A stretch of 50,295 bases of DNA from Alphaproteobacteria bacterium. GTDB taxonomy: Bacteria > Pseudomonadota > Alphaproteobacteria > Micavibrionales > Micavibrionaceae. Positions 1-12,129 of the stretch are shown one piece after another. The notes below the pieces were generated by a model. It made no database searches, had not been told where the DNA came from, and saw only the letters and a list, made by a program, of their open reading frames with translations. The stretch lies in the NCBI GenBank assembly GCA_018063145.1, contig JAGOQV010000002.1:1-50295 (forward strand), given 5' to 3'. Each line of letters begins with the position of its first letter. The stretch's first letter is position 1. Both the position numbers and the translations under genes were made by a program.

Positions 1-238
1 CAGGTGCAGGGGTTTTTGCGCCGTCTTCAGCAACAGTGAAAACATTTTCGCCTTCGATAACGGCTTTGGTGCCATCTTTCAAGGTGACTTCTTTAACTTC
101 AGCAGCAGGAGCTACAGCAGGAGCAGCGGCAGCGTCAGCAGCTACAGCAGGAGCAGCAGCTTTTTCATGTTCGTTGGCCGAAGCAGCAACAGGGGTCAGA
201 GCGATCAAGGCAATAGCCAAGGCGGTCAGTTTGTTCAT
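1..238 (-). CDS. Small secreted Ala/Pro-rich protein, 3' end cut off by window edge
   Basis: The reading frame starts at ATG 238 on the minus strand and is still open at base 1, so only the first 79 residues are seen. A good Shine-Dalgarno GGAGGA (246-251) lies 7 bases before the start. Residues 1-21 form a classic signal peptide (charged start, hydrophobic core, ASA before the likely cut), so the product should be exported to the periplasm or beyond. Residues about 25-48 are a low-complexity Ala/Pro/Val stretch. It is followed by a small segment with DGTKAVIEGENVF that could begin a folded domain. I do not recognise a family. It lies downstream of guaB on the same strand, 155 bases away, and probably has its own transcription signal. 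Confidence 0.75.
   Translation of the reverse strand, partial: MNKLTALAIALIALTPVAASANEHEKAAAPAVAADAAAAPAVAPAAEVKEVTLKDGTKAVIEGENVFTVAEDGAKTPAP
110..157. repeat. Two 18-bp direct repeats inside the Ala-rich coding region
   Basis: The 18-base unit AGCTACAGCAGGAGCAGC occurs at 110-127 and again at 140-157, a 30-base period. It encodes the repeated Ala/Pro/Val motif of the secreted protein and keeps the reading frame. It is a likely site of slippage or length variation. Confidence 0.8.
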
Positions 239-393
239 TTATAATTCCTCCAAGGAAAAGGGATGATTGAGAAGTGAAAGAACGTCTTTCAGGCAATAGA
301 TAAGGATCAAACTTCCTCAAAAATCAACCCATTTTTTCTCATTTTTTCAAGAAAATTTTGTGCAAGTCTTATTATTTTTCAGAAGGTTGCGAG

Positions 394-1959
<1,566 letters not shown>

Positions 1960-2041
1960 TTATAAAATAATAGGGAAATTAATGTTTCGATAAAAGATTA
2001 ACCAAAAATTTGTATTTTTTGCTGGACAGCGAGGGCGGGAC

Positions 2042-2207
2042 TCGGTACAAACCGATACTTCGTCAGGAAACAGAGATGTTTTCTGCGTGCTTTATTTGCG
2101 GACCCGAAGAAAAACCGCAACCATTCTGGAATGGCTTTAAGCTCTCCGAACCGCAGAACCGCAGCGGATTCAGGAGCATAAAGCGGGTGATGTGGTTGGA
2201 TTTTTTT
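2042..2207 (+). promoter_or_regulatory. Structured leader upstream of rpoB: five successive stem-loops then a T tract
   Basis: The 381-base gap 1873-2253 has no recognised gene. Between 2042 and 2176 I see five consecutive stem-loops: TCGGT/ACCGA (2042-2055, loop ACAA); a 9-bp stem with one G-U and a GAGA tetraloop (2064-2085); TTGCGG/CCGCAA (2096-2120); CCATT/AATGG (2121-2134, loop CTGG); and an 11-bp stem with two single-A bulges (2144-2154 with 2164-2176). The last contains a tandem GAACCGCA repeat (2148-2163). A run of eight T follows at about 2200-2207. A candidate 48-codon reading frame (2076-2222, AGGA 8 bases before its ATG) overlaps the same bases. I could not pick a convincing promoter here. 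The hairpins are seen directly; a regulatory role is inferred. Confidence 0.5.
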
Positions 2208-2253
2208 TCAAAACAGAACTGATGCAATCAGACTATTTTTTAAGGGCCTAGGA

Positions 2254-5200
2254 ATGAAAAAAACAGCGACTGCCAAGAAATCCATTTCCCTCAATCCTTC
2301 TGCCATCGTTGAAAGTTTTACCGGACGCAAGCGGATTCGCCGCTCATTCGGAAAAATCCGTGAAGTTGCGGCGATGCCGAATCTGATTGAGGTTCAAAAA
2401 GATTCCTACGAACAATTCTTGCAAATGCATATTCCGGCAGATGATCGGAAAATGCAGGGTTTGCAGGAGGTTCTTTCTTCTGTGTTTCCGATCAAGGATT
2501 TCTCGGACAAGGCTGAAATTGATTTCGTGCGGTACGAATTTGAAACGCCAAAGTACGATGTAGATGAATGCTATGCGCGGGGCATGACCTATGCTGCTCC
2601 TTTGCGGGTGACGCTGCGCTTGTCGGTCTTTGATGTGGACGAGGAAACGGGTTTGCGCTCTATTCGCGACATCAAGGAACAAGATGTGTACATGGTGGAT
2701 ATGCCTCTCATGACGCGCAACGGGACGTTTATTGTCAACGGGACTGAGCGGGTCATTGTTTCGCAAATGCACCGGTCCCCGGGCGTTTTCTTCGATCATG
2801 ACGGTGGCAAGACCCACTCTTCGGGCAAGTATCTTTTTGCTGCGCGGATTATTCCTTATCGGGGCTCGTGGCTTGATTTTGAATTTGATGCCAAAGATGT
2901 TTTGAATGTGCGGATTGACCGTCGCCGTAAATTGCCAGTGACGACGTTTTTGCGGGCTCTCTACAGCGCAGAAACCGAAGAATATATTTTGGAATGCCAG
3001 AAAAAAGACAAACCGATTGATCCTTTGCTGATTCAAGGAATGAGCAACGAGGAAATCCTCAGCACCTTCTACAAAATCATTCACTACACCCACGATAAAA
3101 AAGGCTGGAAAACCTCGTTTGATGCCGATCGCTTGCGTGGTGTCAAGTTAGTCTATGATCTGGTTGATGCCAAAAGCGGAAAAGTTGTGTCTGATGCCGG
3201 AACCAAAATGACTCCGCGTCTTGCGCGCAAGTTGATGGATGATGGTCTCAAAGACGTGTTGGTTCAAGTGGAAGAGCTGGTTGGTTCTTACCTTGCAACC
3301 GATGTTCTGGACCCTAAAACCGGCTTGGTTTTGTTTGAAGCAGGTCACGAGCTAGCTGGTGATGATGTCGAAAAAATTCTTGAAGAAGGTGGATCTGATC
3401 TGCCAATTCTTGCGATTGATCACATCAATGTCGGGCCTTATCTGCGGACCACGATGCTTGCGGATAAATGCGACACCCGCGAAGAAGCCTTGATTGATAT
3501 TTATCGTGTCATGCGTCCGGGTGAGCCTCCAACAGTTGAATCGGCGGAAGGCCTTTTCCACTCGCTGTTTTTTGATCCCGAACGGTATGATCTTTCGGCG
3601 GTTGGTCGTGTGAAAATGAATGCGCGGCTTGATCTCAAGACGGACGATCAACTGCGCGTTTTGCGCAAAGAAGATATTCTCTCGATCCTGAAATATCTTC
3701 ATGAACTCAAAGATGGTCGTGGCGAAGTCGATGATATTGACAACCTCGGCAACCGCCGCGTTCGCTCGGTCGGTGAGTTGATGGAAAACCAAGTTCGTCT
3801 TGGTTTGCTGCGGATGGAAAGAGCTATTCGGGAGCGGATGTCTTCGGTTGATATTGACAACTATATGCCGCATGATTTGATTAACTCTAAACCGGCTCAG
3901 GCGGCTGTTCGTGAATTTTTTGGTTCCAGCCAATTGTCACAGTTTATGGACCAAACCAACCCACTCTCGGAAATTACGCACAAACGGCGTCTTTCTGCAC
4001 TCGGCCCTGGCGGGTTGACGCGGGAACGTGCGGGCTTTGAAGTTCGTGACGTGCACCCAACCCACTATGGACGTATCTGCCCGATTGAAACGCCTGAAGG
4101 TCCGAACATTGGTCTGATTAACTCTCTTGCAACTTTTGCGCGGGTGAATCAGTACGGCTTTATCGAGAGCCCATACCGTAAGGTTTCTGGCGGTAAAGTA
4201 ACGGATGAAGTCGTCTATATGTCGGCCATGGAAGAAGCCAAATATACCATTGCACAGGCTAACTCTCCTTTGAGTGAAGAGGGTGGGTTTGTCGATGATC
4301 TGGTTTCTTGTCGTAAAGCTGGTGAGAACTTGATGTCTCATCCTGCAGCGATTGAATACATTGATGTTTCTCCGAAACAGATTGTATCGGTTGCCGCAGC
4401 CCTTATTCCGTTCCTTGAAAACGATGACGCGAACCGGGCCTTGATGGGCTCGAACATGCAGCGTCAAGCGGTTCCTTTGTTGCGTACAGATGCGCCGCTG
4501 GTGGGAACGGGGATGGAACTCACGGTTGCTCTTGACTCGGGGGCTGCTGTGGCCGCTCGCCGCGCAGGGACAGTGGTTGAGGTGGATGCAACCCGTATCG
4601 TTATCCGTGCAACAGAAGAATTGCGTGCGGATGAGCCGATTGTTGACATCTATAAAATGATGAAATTCCAACGTTCGAACCAATCGACCTGTATTAACCA
4701 ACGGCCTTTGGTGAAAGTTGGTGATGTCATCAAAACTGGTGACATTATTGCAGATGGTCCGTCAACTCAGCTGGGAGAACTGGCTTTGGGGCGGAACGTT
4801 CTTGTCGCCTTCATGCCGTGGAATGGGTACAACTTCGAAGATTCGATCCTGCTTTCGGAACGGATTGTTGCGGATGACGTTTTCACATCGATCCATATCG
4901 AGGAATTCGAAGTAATGGCTCGGGACACCAAATTGGGTCCTGAAGAAATTACCCGCGATATTCCAAACGTTGGTGAAGAAGCTCTCAAACACCTTGATGA
5001 GTCCGGTATTGTTCATATCGGAGCCGAAGTCGGACCTGGTGATATTCTGGTCGGTAAGGTCACACCGAAAGGTGAAAGCCCAATGACTCCAGAAGAAAAA
5101 CTTCTGCGGGCGATTTTTGGTGAAAAAGCGGCAGACGTTAAAGACTCTTCGCTGCGCTTGCCTCCCGGAACGGCTGGGACAGTGGTTGAAGTTCGTGTCT

Positions 5201-6504
5201 TCAACCGTCGTGGGATCGACAAAGATTCTCGGGCTCTCTCGATTGAGCGGTCTGAAATTGAACGTCTGGCTAAGGACCGCGATGACGAACGCAAAATCAT
5301 CGAATCTGGTTTTTATAGCCGCTTAGGTGAATTGCTGGTCGGTCAAGTTGTCTCAAGTGTCCCGAAAGGGGTGAGTTCCTTGAAAAAAGGTGAAAAACTC
5401 TCCCAATCTGATCTTGAATCAGTGGAGCGTCGCGGTTTGTGGCGTCAAATTGGTGTCGAGAATGAAGCGATCATGGCGGAAATTGAAACCATCGGCAAAA
5501 CTTTTGACGACGCCGTTGATAACCTCAAAGCTCGTTTTGAGAACAAAGTTGAAAAACTTCAACGTGGGGACGAATTGCCTCCGGGTGTCATGAAAATGGT
5601 CAAAGTTTTCGTGGCAATTAAACGGAAAACTCAGCCAGGTGATAAAATGGCGGGTCGTCATGGAAACAAGGGGGTTGTTTCGCGGATTATGAAACGCGAA
5701 GATATGCCATACTTGGAAGATGGAACACCGGTTGATGTTGTTCTCAATCCTCTTGGGGTTCCTTCGCGGATGAATGTGGGTCAGATTCTTGAAACCCATT
5801 TGGGTTGGGCTTCTGCCTCTCTTGGGCGTCAGATTGGTCAATTGATTGACGGATTTGTGGACCGGAAAAATCCATCTGGCTCGGAATTCGTACAGCTCAA
5901 CGACAAACTGAAAAACGTTTATGGCGAAAGCGAATACAACGAGAAAGTAACCTTGCTGAATGATAAGCAAACCCTTGAGATGGCCAACAACCTGCGTGGT
6001 GGTGTGCCGATGGCAACCCCTGTCTTTGACGGGGCAGAAGAATCGGATATCACTGGTCTTTTGGAACAAGCTGGTCTCCACCGTTCCGGTCAAGTTACTT
6101 TGATTGATGGGCGGACCGGTGAGAAGTTCCATCGTCAAGTAACGGTTGGGTATATGTATATGCTCAAGCTTCACCACTTGGTTGATGACAAAATCCATGC
6201 GCGGTCGATTGGTCCGTACTCTCTGGTTACGCAGCAACCTTTGGGCGGTAAAGCTCAATTCGGTGGTCAGCGGTTTGGGGAGATGGAGGTCTGGGCTCTG
6301 CAAGCTTACGGTGCGGCTTATACGCTTCAGGAACTCCTGACGATTAAGTCGGATGACGTGGCGGGCCGTTCGAAAGTCTATGAAGCGATTGTCAGAGGCG
6401 AAGACAATTTCGAAATTGGCGTTCCAGAGTCCTTCAATGTTTTGACCAAGGAACTGAAAGCCCTCGGTCTTAATGTCGAGATGACCCAATCCGAAGAAGA
6501 TTAA
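2254..6504 (+). CDS. rpoB: DNA-directed RNA polymerase beta subunit
   Basis: RpoB forms one jaw of the core RNA polymerase and carries much of the active site. The 1416 residues contain all the conserved regions. The rifampicin-binding segment lies at about 557-583 ([19 protein letters not shown]), with the residues equal to E. coli D516, H526 and S531 unchanged, which suggests a drug-sensitive type. Also seen are the GRHGNKG and [22 protein letters not shown] motifs near the C-terminus. Compared with common alphaproteobacterial RpoB there are about 20 extra N-terminal residues before the SFTGRKRIR segment. No later start codon precedes that segment, and AAGGG lies 7 bases before ATG 2254. 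rplJ and rplL, normally just upstream, are absent. rpoC follows after 93 bases. Confidence 0.99.
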   Translation: MKKTATAKKSISLNPSAIVESFTGRKRIRRSFGKIREVAAMPNLIEVQKDSYEQFLQMHIPADDRKMQGLQEVLSSVFPIKDFSDKAEIDFVRYEFETPKYDVDECYARGMTYAAPLRVTLRLSVFDVDEETGLRSIRDIKEQDVYMVDMPLMTRNGTFIVNGTERVIVSQMHRSPGVFFDHDGGKTHSSGKYLFAARIIPYRGSWLDFEFDAKDVLNVRIDRRRKLPVTTFLRALYSAETEEYILECQKKDKPIDPLLIQGMSNEEILSTFYKIIHYTHDKKGWKTSFDADRLRGVKLVYDLVDAKSGKVVSDAGTKMTPRLARKLMDDGLKDVLVQVEELVGSYLATDVLDPKTGLVLFEAGHELAGDDVEKILEEGGSDLPILAIDHINVGPYLRTTMLADKCDTREEALIDIYRVMRPGEPPTVESAEGLFHSLFFDPERYDLSAVGRVKMNARLDLKTDDQLRVLRKEDILSILKYLHELKDGRGEVDDIDNLGNRRVRSVGELMENQVRLGLLRMERAIRERMSSVDIDNYMPHDLINSKPAQAAVREFFGSSQLSQFMDQTNPLSEITHKRRLSALGPGGLTRERAGFEVRDVHPTHYGRICPIETPEGPNIGLINSLATFARVNQYGFIESPYRKVSGGKVTDEVVYMSAMEEAKYTIAQANSPLSEEGGFVDDLVSCRKAGENLMSHPAAIEYIDVSPKQIVSVAAALIPFLENDDANRALMGSNMQRQAVPLLRTDAPLVGTGMELTVALDSGAAVAARRAGTVVEVDATRIVIRATEELRADEPIVDIYKMMKFQRSNQSTCINQRPLVKVGDVIKTGDIIADGPSTQLGELALGRNVLVAFMPWNGYNFEDSILLSERIVADDVFTSIHIEEFEVMARDTKLGPEEITRDIPNVGEEALKHLDESGIVHIGAEVGPGDILVGKVTPKGESPMTPEEKLLRAIFGEKAADVKDSSLRLPPGTAGTVVEVRVFNRRGIDKDSRALSIERSEIERLAKDRDDERKIIESGFYSRLGELLVGQVVSSVPKGVSSLKKGEKLSQSDLESVERRGLWRQIGVENEAIMAEIETIGKTFDDAVDNLKARFENKVEKLQRGDELPPGVMKMVKVFVAIKRKTQPGDKMAGRHGNKGVVSRIMKREDMPYLEDGTPVDVVLNPLGVPSRMNVGQILETHLGWASASLGRQIGQLIDGFVDRKNPSGSEFVQLNDKLKNVYGESEYNEKVTLLNDKQTLEMANNLRGGVPMATPVFDGAEESDITGLLEQAGLHRSGQVTLIDGRTGEKFHRQVTVGYMYMLKLHHLVDDKIHARSIGPYSLVTQQPLGGKAQFGGQRFGEMEVWALQAYGAAYTLQELLTIKSDDVAGRSKVYEAIVRGEDNFEIGVPESFNVLTKELKALGLNVEMTQSEED

Positions 6505-6509
6505 GTTTG

Positions 6510-6541
6510 GAGCGCGGGGATAGCTCAAGCTTTCCCCGCTC
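6510..6541 (+). other. Stem-loop in the rpoB-rpoC spacer
   Basis: GAGCGCGGGGA (6510-6520) pairs with TCCCCGCTC (6533-6541), with a two-base bulge and an inner AGC/GCT mini-stem. It starts 5 bases after the rpoB stop. No T run follows, so it is more likely an mRNA processing or stability element than a terminator. Confidence 0.55.
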
Positions 6542-6597
6542 TACCGTCTGCCTCATAACCGATTACCATTGAAACCGTTATAGCGGAGTACACAAGA

Positions 6598-9500
6598 ATG
6601 AACGAACTGATGAATCTCTTTGGACAACCTACCGGAATGCAAAGCTTTGATGCAATCCGGATCTCGGTAGCCAGCCCTGAACAAATTCTCTCTTGGTCTT
6701 TTGGTGAAGTCAAAAAACCGGAAACAATCAACTATCGGACGTTCAAGCCTGAACGCGATGGGTTGTTCTGTGCTCGTATTTTTGGCCCTGTTAAGGATTA
6801 CGAATGTTTGTGCGGCAAGTACAAACGGATGAAATACAAAGGGATCATCTGCGAAAAATGTGGTGTTGAAGTCACGTTGACCAAGGTTCGCCGCGAACGC
6901 ATGGGGCATATTCAACTGGCCTCGCCAGTTGCTCATATTTGGTTCTTGAAGTCTTTGCCTTCCCGCATTGGCTTGATGCTTGATATTACCTTGAAAGATC
7001 TTGAACGGATTCTCTACTTCGAAAACTATGTTGTGATTGACCCGGGTCTTACCCCGCTCAAGCCATTCCAGCTTCTTTCCGAAGAAGAGTTCATGAATGC
7101 CCAAGACGAGTACGGCGATGATAATTTCCGTGCCGGAATCGGGGCGGAAGCCATGAAAGAAATTCTTTCGGCCATTAATCTTGAAACGGAAAAAGTCAAA
7201 ACCGAAGAAGATCTCCGTGATTGTTCTTCGGAAACCAAACGTAAGAAACTGGTGAAACGCCTTAAACTCATTGACGCATTTATCACTTCGGGGACGCGTC
7301 CAGAGTGGATGATTATGGATGTGGTTCCGGTTTTGCCACCTGAGCTTCGTCCTCTTGTTCCGCTTGATGGGGGCCGTTTTGCCACCTCGGATCTGAACGA
7401 TCTTTATCGCCGTGTTATTAACCGGAACAACCGCTTGAAACGCTTGATGGAATTGCGGGCTCCAGACATTATTGTCCGGAACGAAAAACGGATGTTGCAA
7501 GAAGCCGTTGACGCTCTCTTTGACAATGGGCGTCGTGGGCGTGTTATTACAGGAGCAAACAAACGTCCTCTCAAATCCCTTTCGGATATGCTCAAAGGGA
7601 AACAGGGTCGTTTCCGTCAGAACTTGCTTGGGAAAAGGGTCGATTACTCGGGGCGTTCCGTTATTGTTGTGGGGCCGGAGCTGAAGCTCCATCAATGTGG
7701 TTTGCCGAAGAAAATGGCCTTGGAGCTCTTCAAACCTTTTATTTATCACAAACTTGAACTCTACGGCTTGGCAACAACGGTTAAAGCCGCCAAGAAGATG
7801 GTCGAACGCGAGCGTCCGGAAGTTTGGGACATTCTCGAAGAAGTGATTCGGGAACACCCTGTTCTCTTGAACCGTGCGCCAACGCTGCACCGTTTGGGGA
7901 TTCAGGCTTTTGAGCCAACCCTTATTGAAGGGAAGGCAATTCAACTTCACCCCCTCGTTTGTACCGCTTTTAATGCGGACTTTGATGGGGACCAAATGGC
8001 CGTCCATGTGCCTCTTTCGATTGAGGCTCAACTGGAAAGCCGCGTTTTGATGATGTCCACCAACAACATTCTGTCTCCGGCATCGGGTAAGCCGATTATT
8101 GTGCCAACGCAGGATATTGTTTTGGGTCTCTATTACCTCTCGATTGTGCAAGATAAACAACCTGGGGAAGGTATGACCTTCCGTGATCTGGGCGAAATTC
8201 AGCACGCTCTGGAGAGCAAAGTTGTTACGTTGCATTCAAAAATCAAATGCCGCTACAAAACAGTCGATTCCAATGGAGAGCCTGTTACGTTGGTGATTGA
8301 TTCAACGCCCGGGCGGATGTTGATGGCGGACTTGTTGCCACGGAACAAAAACGTCCCAGTTTCGGTGCTTAATACGACGTTGACCAAAAAAGAAGTCTCG
8401 AACCTTATCGATACGGTTTACCGTCATTGCGGCCAGAAAGAGACGGTTATTTTCTGTGATCGCATGATGAAACTCGGGTTCCGTTATGCCTGTATTTCGG
8501 GGATTTCCTTTGGGAAAGACGATTTGATTATTCCTCAAGCCAAAGCTCAGTTTGTTGCGGATGCTGAAGGGAAAGTCAAAGAGTACGAACAGCAATACAT
8601 GGACGGTCTGATTACCAAGGGCGAGAAGTACAACAAGGTTGTTGACATTTGGTCGCGGTGTACCGATGACGTGGCAGATGCGATGATGAAGGGGATTTCC
8701 AACCTTTCAACAGGAACGCCGAATGCTGTTTACATGATGGCTCATTCTGGGGCGCGGGGTTCTGCGGCTCAAATTCGCCAGTTGGCAGGGATGCGGGGCT
8801 TGATGGCCAAACCTTCGGGGGAAATCATCGAAACGCCGATTATCTCGAACTTTAAGGAAGGCCTGTCGGTTCTCGAATACTTTAACTCGACCCACGGGGC
8901 GAGGAAAGGTTTGGCGGATACGGCTCTGAAAACGGCGAACTCTGGGTACCTGACGCGTCGTTTGGTGGATGTGGCTCAAGATGCTGTGATTTACGAAGAC
9001 GATTGCGGCTCGACCCGTGGGATTACTTTGCGGGCAGTGATGAGCGGCGCGGATGTTGTGGTTTCGCTGGCGGAACGCATTCTGGGGCGCAGTGCATCTC
9101 TTGACATTGTCAACCCATTGAACGGGGAAGTTATTGTCGGGGCAGGCCAGTTGATTGACGAAGTCAAGGCTGAGCAAATTGAAACGGCGGGAATCGATTC
9201 GGTTTTGGTTCGCTCGGTTTTAACCTGCGATACACAAATCGGAGTTTGCGCTCGTTGCTATGGGCGGGATCTGGCACGTGGGACGTCGGTCAACATTGGT
9301 GAAGCGGTCGGCGTGATGGCGGCTCAATCCATTGGGGAACCCGGAACGCAGCTAACCATGCGGACTTTCCACATTGGTGGGGCAGCTCAGAAAGGGGCTG
9401 AAAAATCTTCGGTGGAAGCAACTATTTCGGCAACGGTTGAAATCAAACACCATAACGTGGTTAAGAACTCTTCCGGTGTGAATATCGTGATGGGCCGCAA

Positions 9501-10791
9501 TACCGAAATCGTCTTGAAGGATGCCAAAGGGGCCGAGAAAGCCATTCACCGTTTGCCATACGGGGCGCGTTTGCTCATTGAAGATGGCGCGAAGGTTAAG
9601 CCAGGCGACAAGATGGCTGAATGGGATCCGTTCACCATGCCAATCATTACCGAAAAAGACGGGGTGGCCCATTATTTTGATATGGTCGAAGGTTTGTCCA
9701 TCTCGGAAAAAATGGATGAAGCCACAGGGATTTCTTCCAAAGTGGTGATTGACTGGCGGTCCCAGCCTCGTGGTGGAGACTTGAAACCTCGCTTGTCTTT
9801 GCTGGATAAGAAAGGCGCGATTATCTCGCTGCCAAATGGCTTGCCGGCCAACTATTACATGTCGGTTGATGCCATTCTCTCGGTTGAGAGTGGGCAAGAA
9901 GTCAAGGCAGGGGATATTATTGCGCGTATTCCGCGTGAGACTTCCAAAACGCGTGACATTACCGGTGGTTTGCCTCGTGTGGCTGAGCTGTTCGAAGCGC
10001 GTCGTCCGAAAGATGCGGCGATCATTTCGGAAATCGAAGGTCAGGTTGAATTTGGCAAGGATTACAAAGCCAAACGTCGCTTGGTGGTTCGTCCAGCCGA
10101 AAAAGATCAAGAGCCTAGAGAATACCTCATTCCCAAGGGGCGTCACCTTGCGGTCACTGAAGGTGACTATGTGCGTAAGGGCGATCGTCTGCTAGATGGG
10201 GCAATGGTTCCACACGACATTCTGGATGTTATGGGGGTTGAGGCCTTGGCCGACTACCTCATTAACGAAATTCAAGATGTTTACCGTTTGCAGGGCGTGA
10301 AAATCAACGACAAACACATTGAAGTGATTGTGCGCCAAATGCTGCAAAAAATGGAAGTTCTCGAAGTTGGTGATACAACCTATCTGGTTGGCGAACACGT
10401 CGAACGGGATGAGTTCGAGATTGAACGTCAGAAGTACTTAGCTGATGGGAAGCGTCCTCCGGTTGGGCGGCCAATTTTGCAAGGGATCACAAAAGCGTCT
10501 CTGCAAACTCGGTCCTTTATTTCGGCGGCTTCTTTCCAAGAAACGACTCGCGTTTTGACTGAGGCCGCTTGCCAAGGCAAATCTGATATCCTGAAGGGGC
10601 TCAAAGAAAACGTGATTGTGGGTCGTCTGATTCCTGCGGGGACGGGGGCCTACGTCAATCAACTTAAGAAAATGGCCTCCTCTCGCGATAAACTGGCGGT
10701 GGCAGCTCAGCAGCAATCTGCGGCGGAAAGCACAGCCATTGAGGCGGATCATGACGTGATTGAGGTTCTAGAGCTGAAATCTGGCACCTAA
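6598..10791 (+). CDS. rpoC: DNA-directed RNA polymerase beta' subunit
   Basis: RpoC is the catalytic partner of RpoB in core RNA polymerase. The 1397 residues begin with the clamp and the first zinc site (Cys70, Cys72, Cys85, Cys88). The active-site signature NADFDGD at residues 459-465 chelates the catalytic magnesium. The trigger-loop and bridge-helix region ([19 protein letters not shown]) follows, then a second zinc site in the segment with [13 protein letters not shown]. The C-terminal region has the conserved [20 protein letters not shown]. The gene lies in one transcript with rpoB and is closed by an intrinsic terminator 39 bases later. Confidence 0.99.
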   Translation: MNELMNLFGQPTGMQSFDAIRISVASPEQILSWSFGEVKKPETINYRTFKPERDGLFCARIFGPVKDYECLCGKYKRMKYKGIICEKCGVEVTLTKVRRERMGHIQLASPVAHIWFLKSLPSRIGLMLDITLKDLERILYFENYVVIDPGLTPLKPFQLLSEEEFMNAQDEYGDDNFRAGIGAEAMKEILSAINLETEKVKTEEDLRDCSSETKRKKLVKRLKLIDAFITSGTRPEWMIMDVVPVLPPELRPLVPLDGGRFATSDLNDLYRRVINRNNRLKRLMELRAPDIIVRNEKRMLQEAVDALFDNGRRGRVITGANKRPLKSLSDMLKGKQGRFRQNLLGKRVDYSGRSVIVVGPELKLHQCGLPKKMALELFKPFIYHKLELYGLATTVKAAKKMVERERPEVWDILEEVIREHPVLLNRAPTLHRLGIQAFEPTLIEGKAIQLHPLVCTAFNADFDGDQMAVHVPLSIEAQLESRVLMMSTNNILSPASGKPIIVPTQDIVLGLYYLSIVQDKQPGEGMTFRDLGEIQHALESKVVTLHSKIKCRYKTVDSNGEPVTLVIDSTPGRMLMADLLPRNKNVPVSVLNTTLTKKEVSNLIDTVYRHCGQKETVIFCDRMMKLGFRYACISGISFGKDDLIIPQAKAQFVADAEGKVKEYEQQYMDGLITKGEKYNKVVDIWSRCTDDVADAMMKGISNLSTGTPNAVYMMAHSGARGSAAQIRQLAGMRGLMAKPSGEIIETPIISNFKEGLSVLEYFNSTHGARKGLADTALKTANSGYLTRRLVDVAQDAVIYEDDCGSTRGITLRAVMSGADVVVSLAERILGRSASLDIVNPLNGEVIVGAGQLIDEVKAEQIETAGIDSVLVRSVLTCDTQIGVCARCYGRDLARGTSVNIGEAVGVMAAQSIGEPGTQLTMRTFHIGGAAQKGAEKSSVEATISATVEIKHHNVVKNSSGVNIVMGRNTEIVLKDAKGAEKAIHRLPYGARLLIEDGAKVKPGDKMAEWDPFTMPIITEKDGVAHYFDMVEGLSISEKMDEATGISSKVVIDWRSQPRGGDLKPRLSLLDKKGAIISLPNGLPANYYMSVDAILSVESGQEVKAGDIIARIPRETSKTRDITGGLPRVAELFEARRPKDAAIISEIEGQVEFGKDYKAKRRLVVRPAEKDQEPREYLIPKGRHLAVTEGDYVRKGDRLLDGAMVPHDILDVMGVEALADYLINEIQDVYRLQGVKINDKHIEVIVRQMLQKMEVLEVGDTTYLVGEHVERDEFEIERQKYLADGKRPPVGRPILQGITKASLQTRSFISAASFQETTRVLTEAACQGKSDILKGLKENVIVGRLIPAGTGAYVNQLKKMASSRDKLAVAAQQQSAAESTAIEADHDVIEVLELKSGT

Positions 10792-10829
10792 GTAAGGGCC
10801 TTGGACTTGCGTTCGAAAAGATTGAAATC

Positions 10830-10854
10830 CGGCCCTTTCGAGGGCCGTTTTTTT
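10830..10854 (+). terminator. Intrinsic terminator after rpoC
   Basis: CGGCCCT (10830-10836) pairs with AGGGCCG (10841-10847) around a TTCG tetraloop. Seven T (10848-10854) follow directly. This is a textbook Rho-independent terminator and separates rpoBC from the rpsL operon. Confidence 0.93.
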
Positions 10855-10947
10855 GTGCCCAATGCAGGGAGATTGGCGCAGCAAAGTTGTAAAAAAACTA
10901 ACTTATTGAGATGACTCAAAAAAACTTAAAAAAGTGTAAAATAACCG

Positions 10948-10977
10948 TTGACACCTTTGCTTAAGATAACCTATAGT
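10948..10977 (+). promoter_or_regulatory. Strong sigma-70-type promoter for the rpsL operon
   Basis: A perfect -35 TTGACA (10948-10953) is followed after 18 bases by TATAGT (10972-10977). The upstream bases are A-rich (about 10891-10940), like an UP element. Transcription would start near 10984, giving a leader of about 220 bases before rpsL. Confidence 0.8.
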
Positions 10978-10984
10978 CCGCGAA

Positions 10985-11205
10985 CTTGTTTTGGATGCAT
11001 CGGCTGTAACCTTCGGAAAACACCTGAAGTTCAGGGAAAATAAAGAGGTTAAACGCGGTACTAAAAATCCCTTAGGGGATGTCCGTGTGAGATAAATATG
11101 TTCGAGGAACGATTTTATGTCCTTGACTCTCTATCTCTGTCGCGGTACGACGCACACTGTCCACAACAATTTTGAAATTTGAAGAAGGATTAAGGGCACC
11201 AGCTA
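10985..11205 (+). promoter_or_regulatory. Leader of the rpsL (str-S10-spc) transcript
   Basis: The 414-base gap 10792-11205 holds the rpoC terminator, the promoter and this leader. Small stems seen are CCTGA/TCAGG (11023-11035), ATCCC/GGGAT (11067-11080) and GTCG/CGAC (11139-11151). The octamer CGCGGTAC occurs twice (11054-11061, 11141-11148). A 21-codon reading frame at 11117-11182 has GAGGA 8 bases before its ATG and ends 23 bases before rpsL. A competing 25-codon frame starts at 11098. Regulatory meaning is inferred only. Confidence 0.4.
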
Positions 11206-11577
11206 ATGCCAACAATTCAACAGCTTATCCGTAACCCGCGGGAAAAACAGGTCAAAAGTAAGAAGAACCGGGCTCTGAAGCAGAACCCTCAGGTGCGTGG
11301 CGTTTGTACGCGCGTTTACACCACAACCCCTAAAAAGCCTAACTCGGCTTTGCGGAAGGTTGCTAAGGTTCGTTTGACCACGGGGTCTGAAGTTATCTGT
11401 TACATTCGTGGGGAAGGTCACAACCTGCAAGAGCACTCAGTGGTTCTTGTTCATGGCGGTCGGGTCAAGGATTTGCCGGGGGTTCGTTACCGTATTGTTC
11501 GTGGCGCGCTGGATACGCAGGGCGTTAAAAATCGTAAGCAATCGCGCTCTTGCTATGGCGCGAAGAAGCCTAAGTAA
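11206..11577 (+). CDS. rpsL: 30S ribosomal protein S12 (uS12)
   Basis: S12 lies at the decoding centre of the small subunit and affects tRNA selection accuracy. At 123 residues it has the standard length. The loop [12 protein letters not shown] carries Lys43 and Lys44, and [11 protein letters not shown] carries Lys88. These are the wild-type residues associated with streptomycin sensitivity. AAGGG lies 9 bases before ATG 11206. It is the first gene of the long str-S10-spc series, 21 bases before rpsG. Confidence 0.99.
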   Translation: MPTIQQLIRNPREKQVKSKKNRALKQNPQVRGVCTRVYTTTPKKPNSALRKVAKVRLTTGSEVICYIRGEGHNLQEHSVVLVHGGRVKDLPGVRYRIVRGALDTQGVKNRKQSRSCYGAKKPK

Positions 11578-11583
11578 TTTTAA

Positions 11584-12105
<522 letters not shown>

Positions 12106-12129
12106 AAGTTTAGAAAACAGGAACAAAAA

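Noticed and set aside
36-266. 76-codon frame on the plus strand
   Set aside because: It is opposite the secreted Ala/Pro-rich gene, which has a signal peptide and a strong Shine-Dalgarno, while this frame has neither.
5419-6528. 369-codon open frame opposite rpoB
   Set aside because: A shadow of rpoB on the other strand with no independent support.
6553-8235. 560-codon open frame on the minus strand opposite rpoC
   Set aside because: It lies wholly opposite a strongly conserved gene and has no ribosome site. The sense strand rarely uses TTA, CTA and TCA codons here, so antisense stops are rare. The translated sequence shows no known motif.
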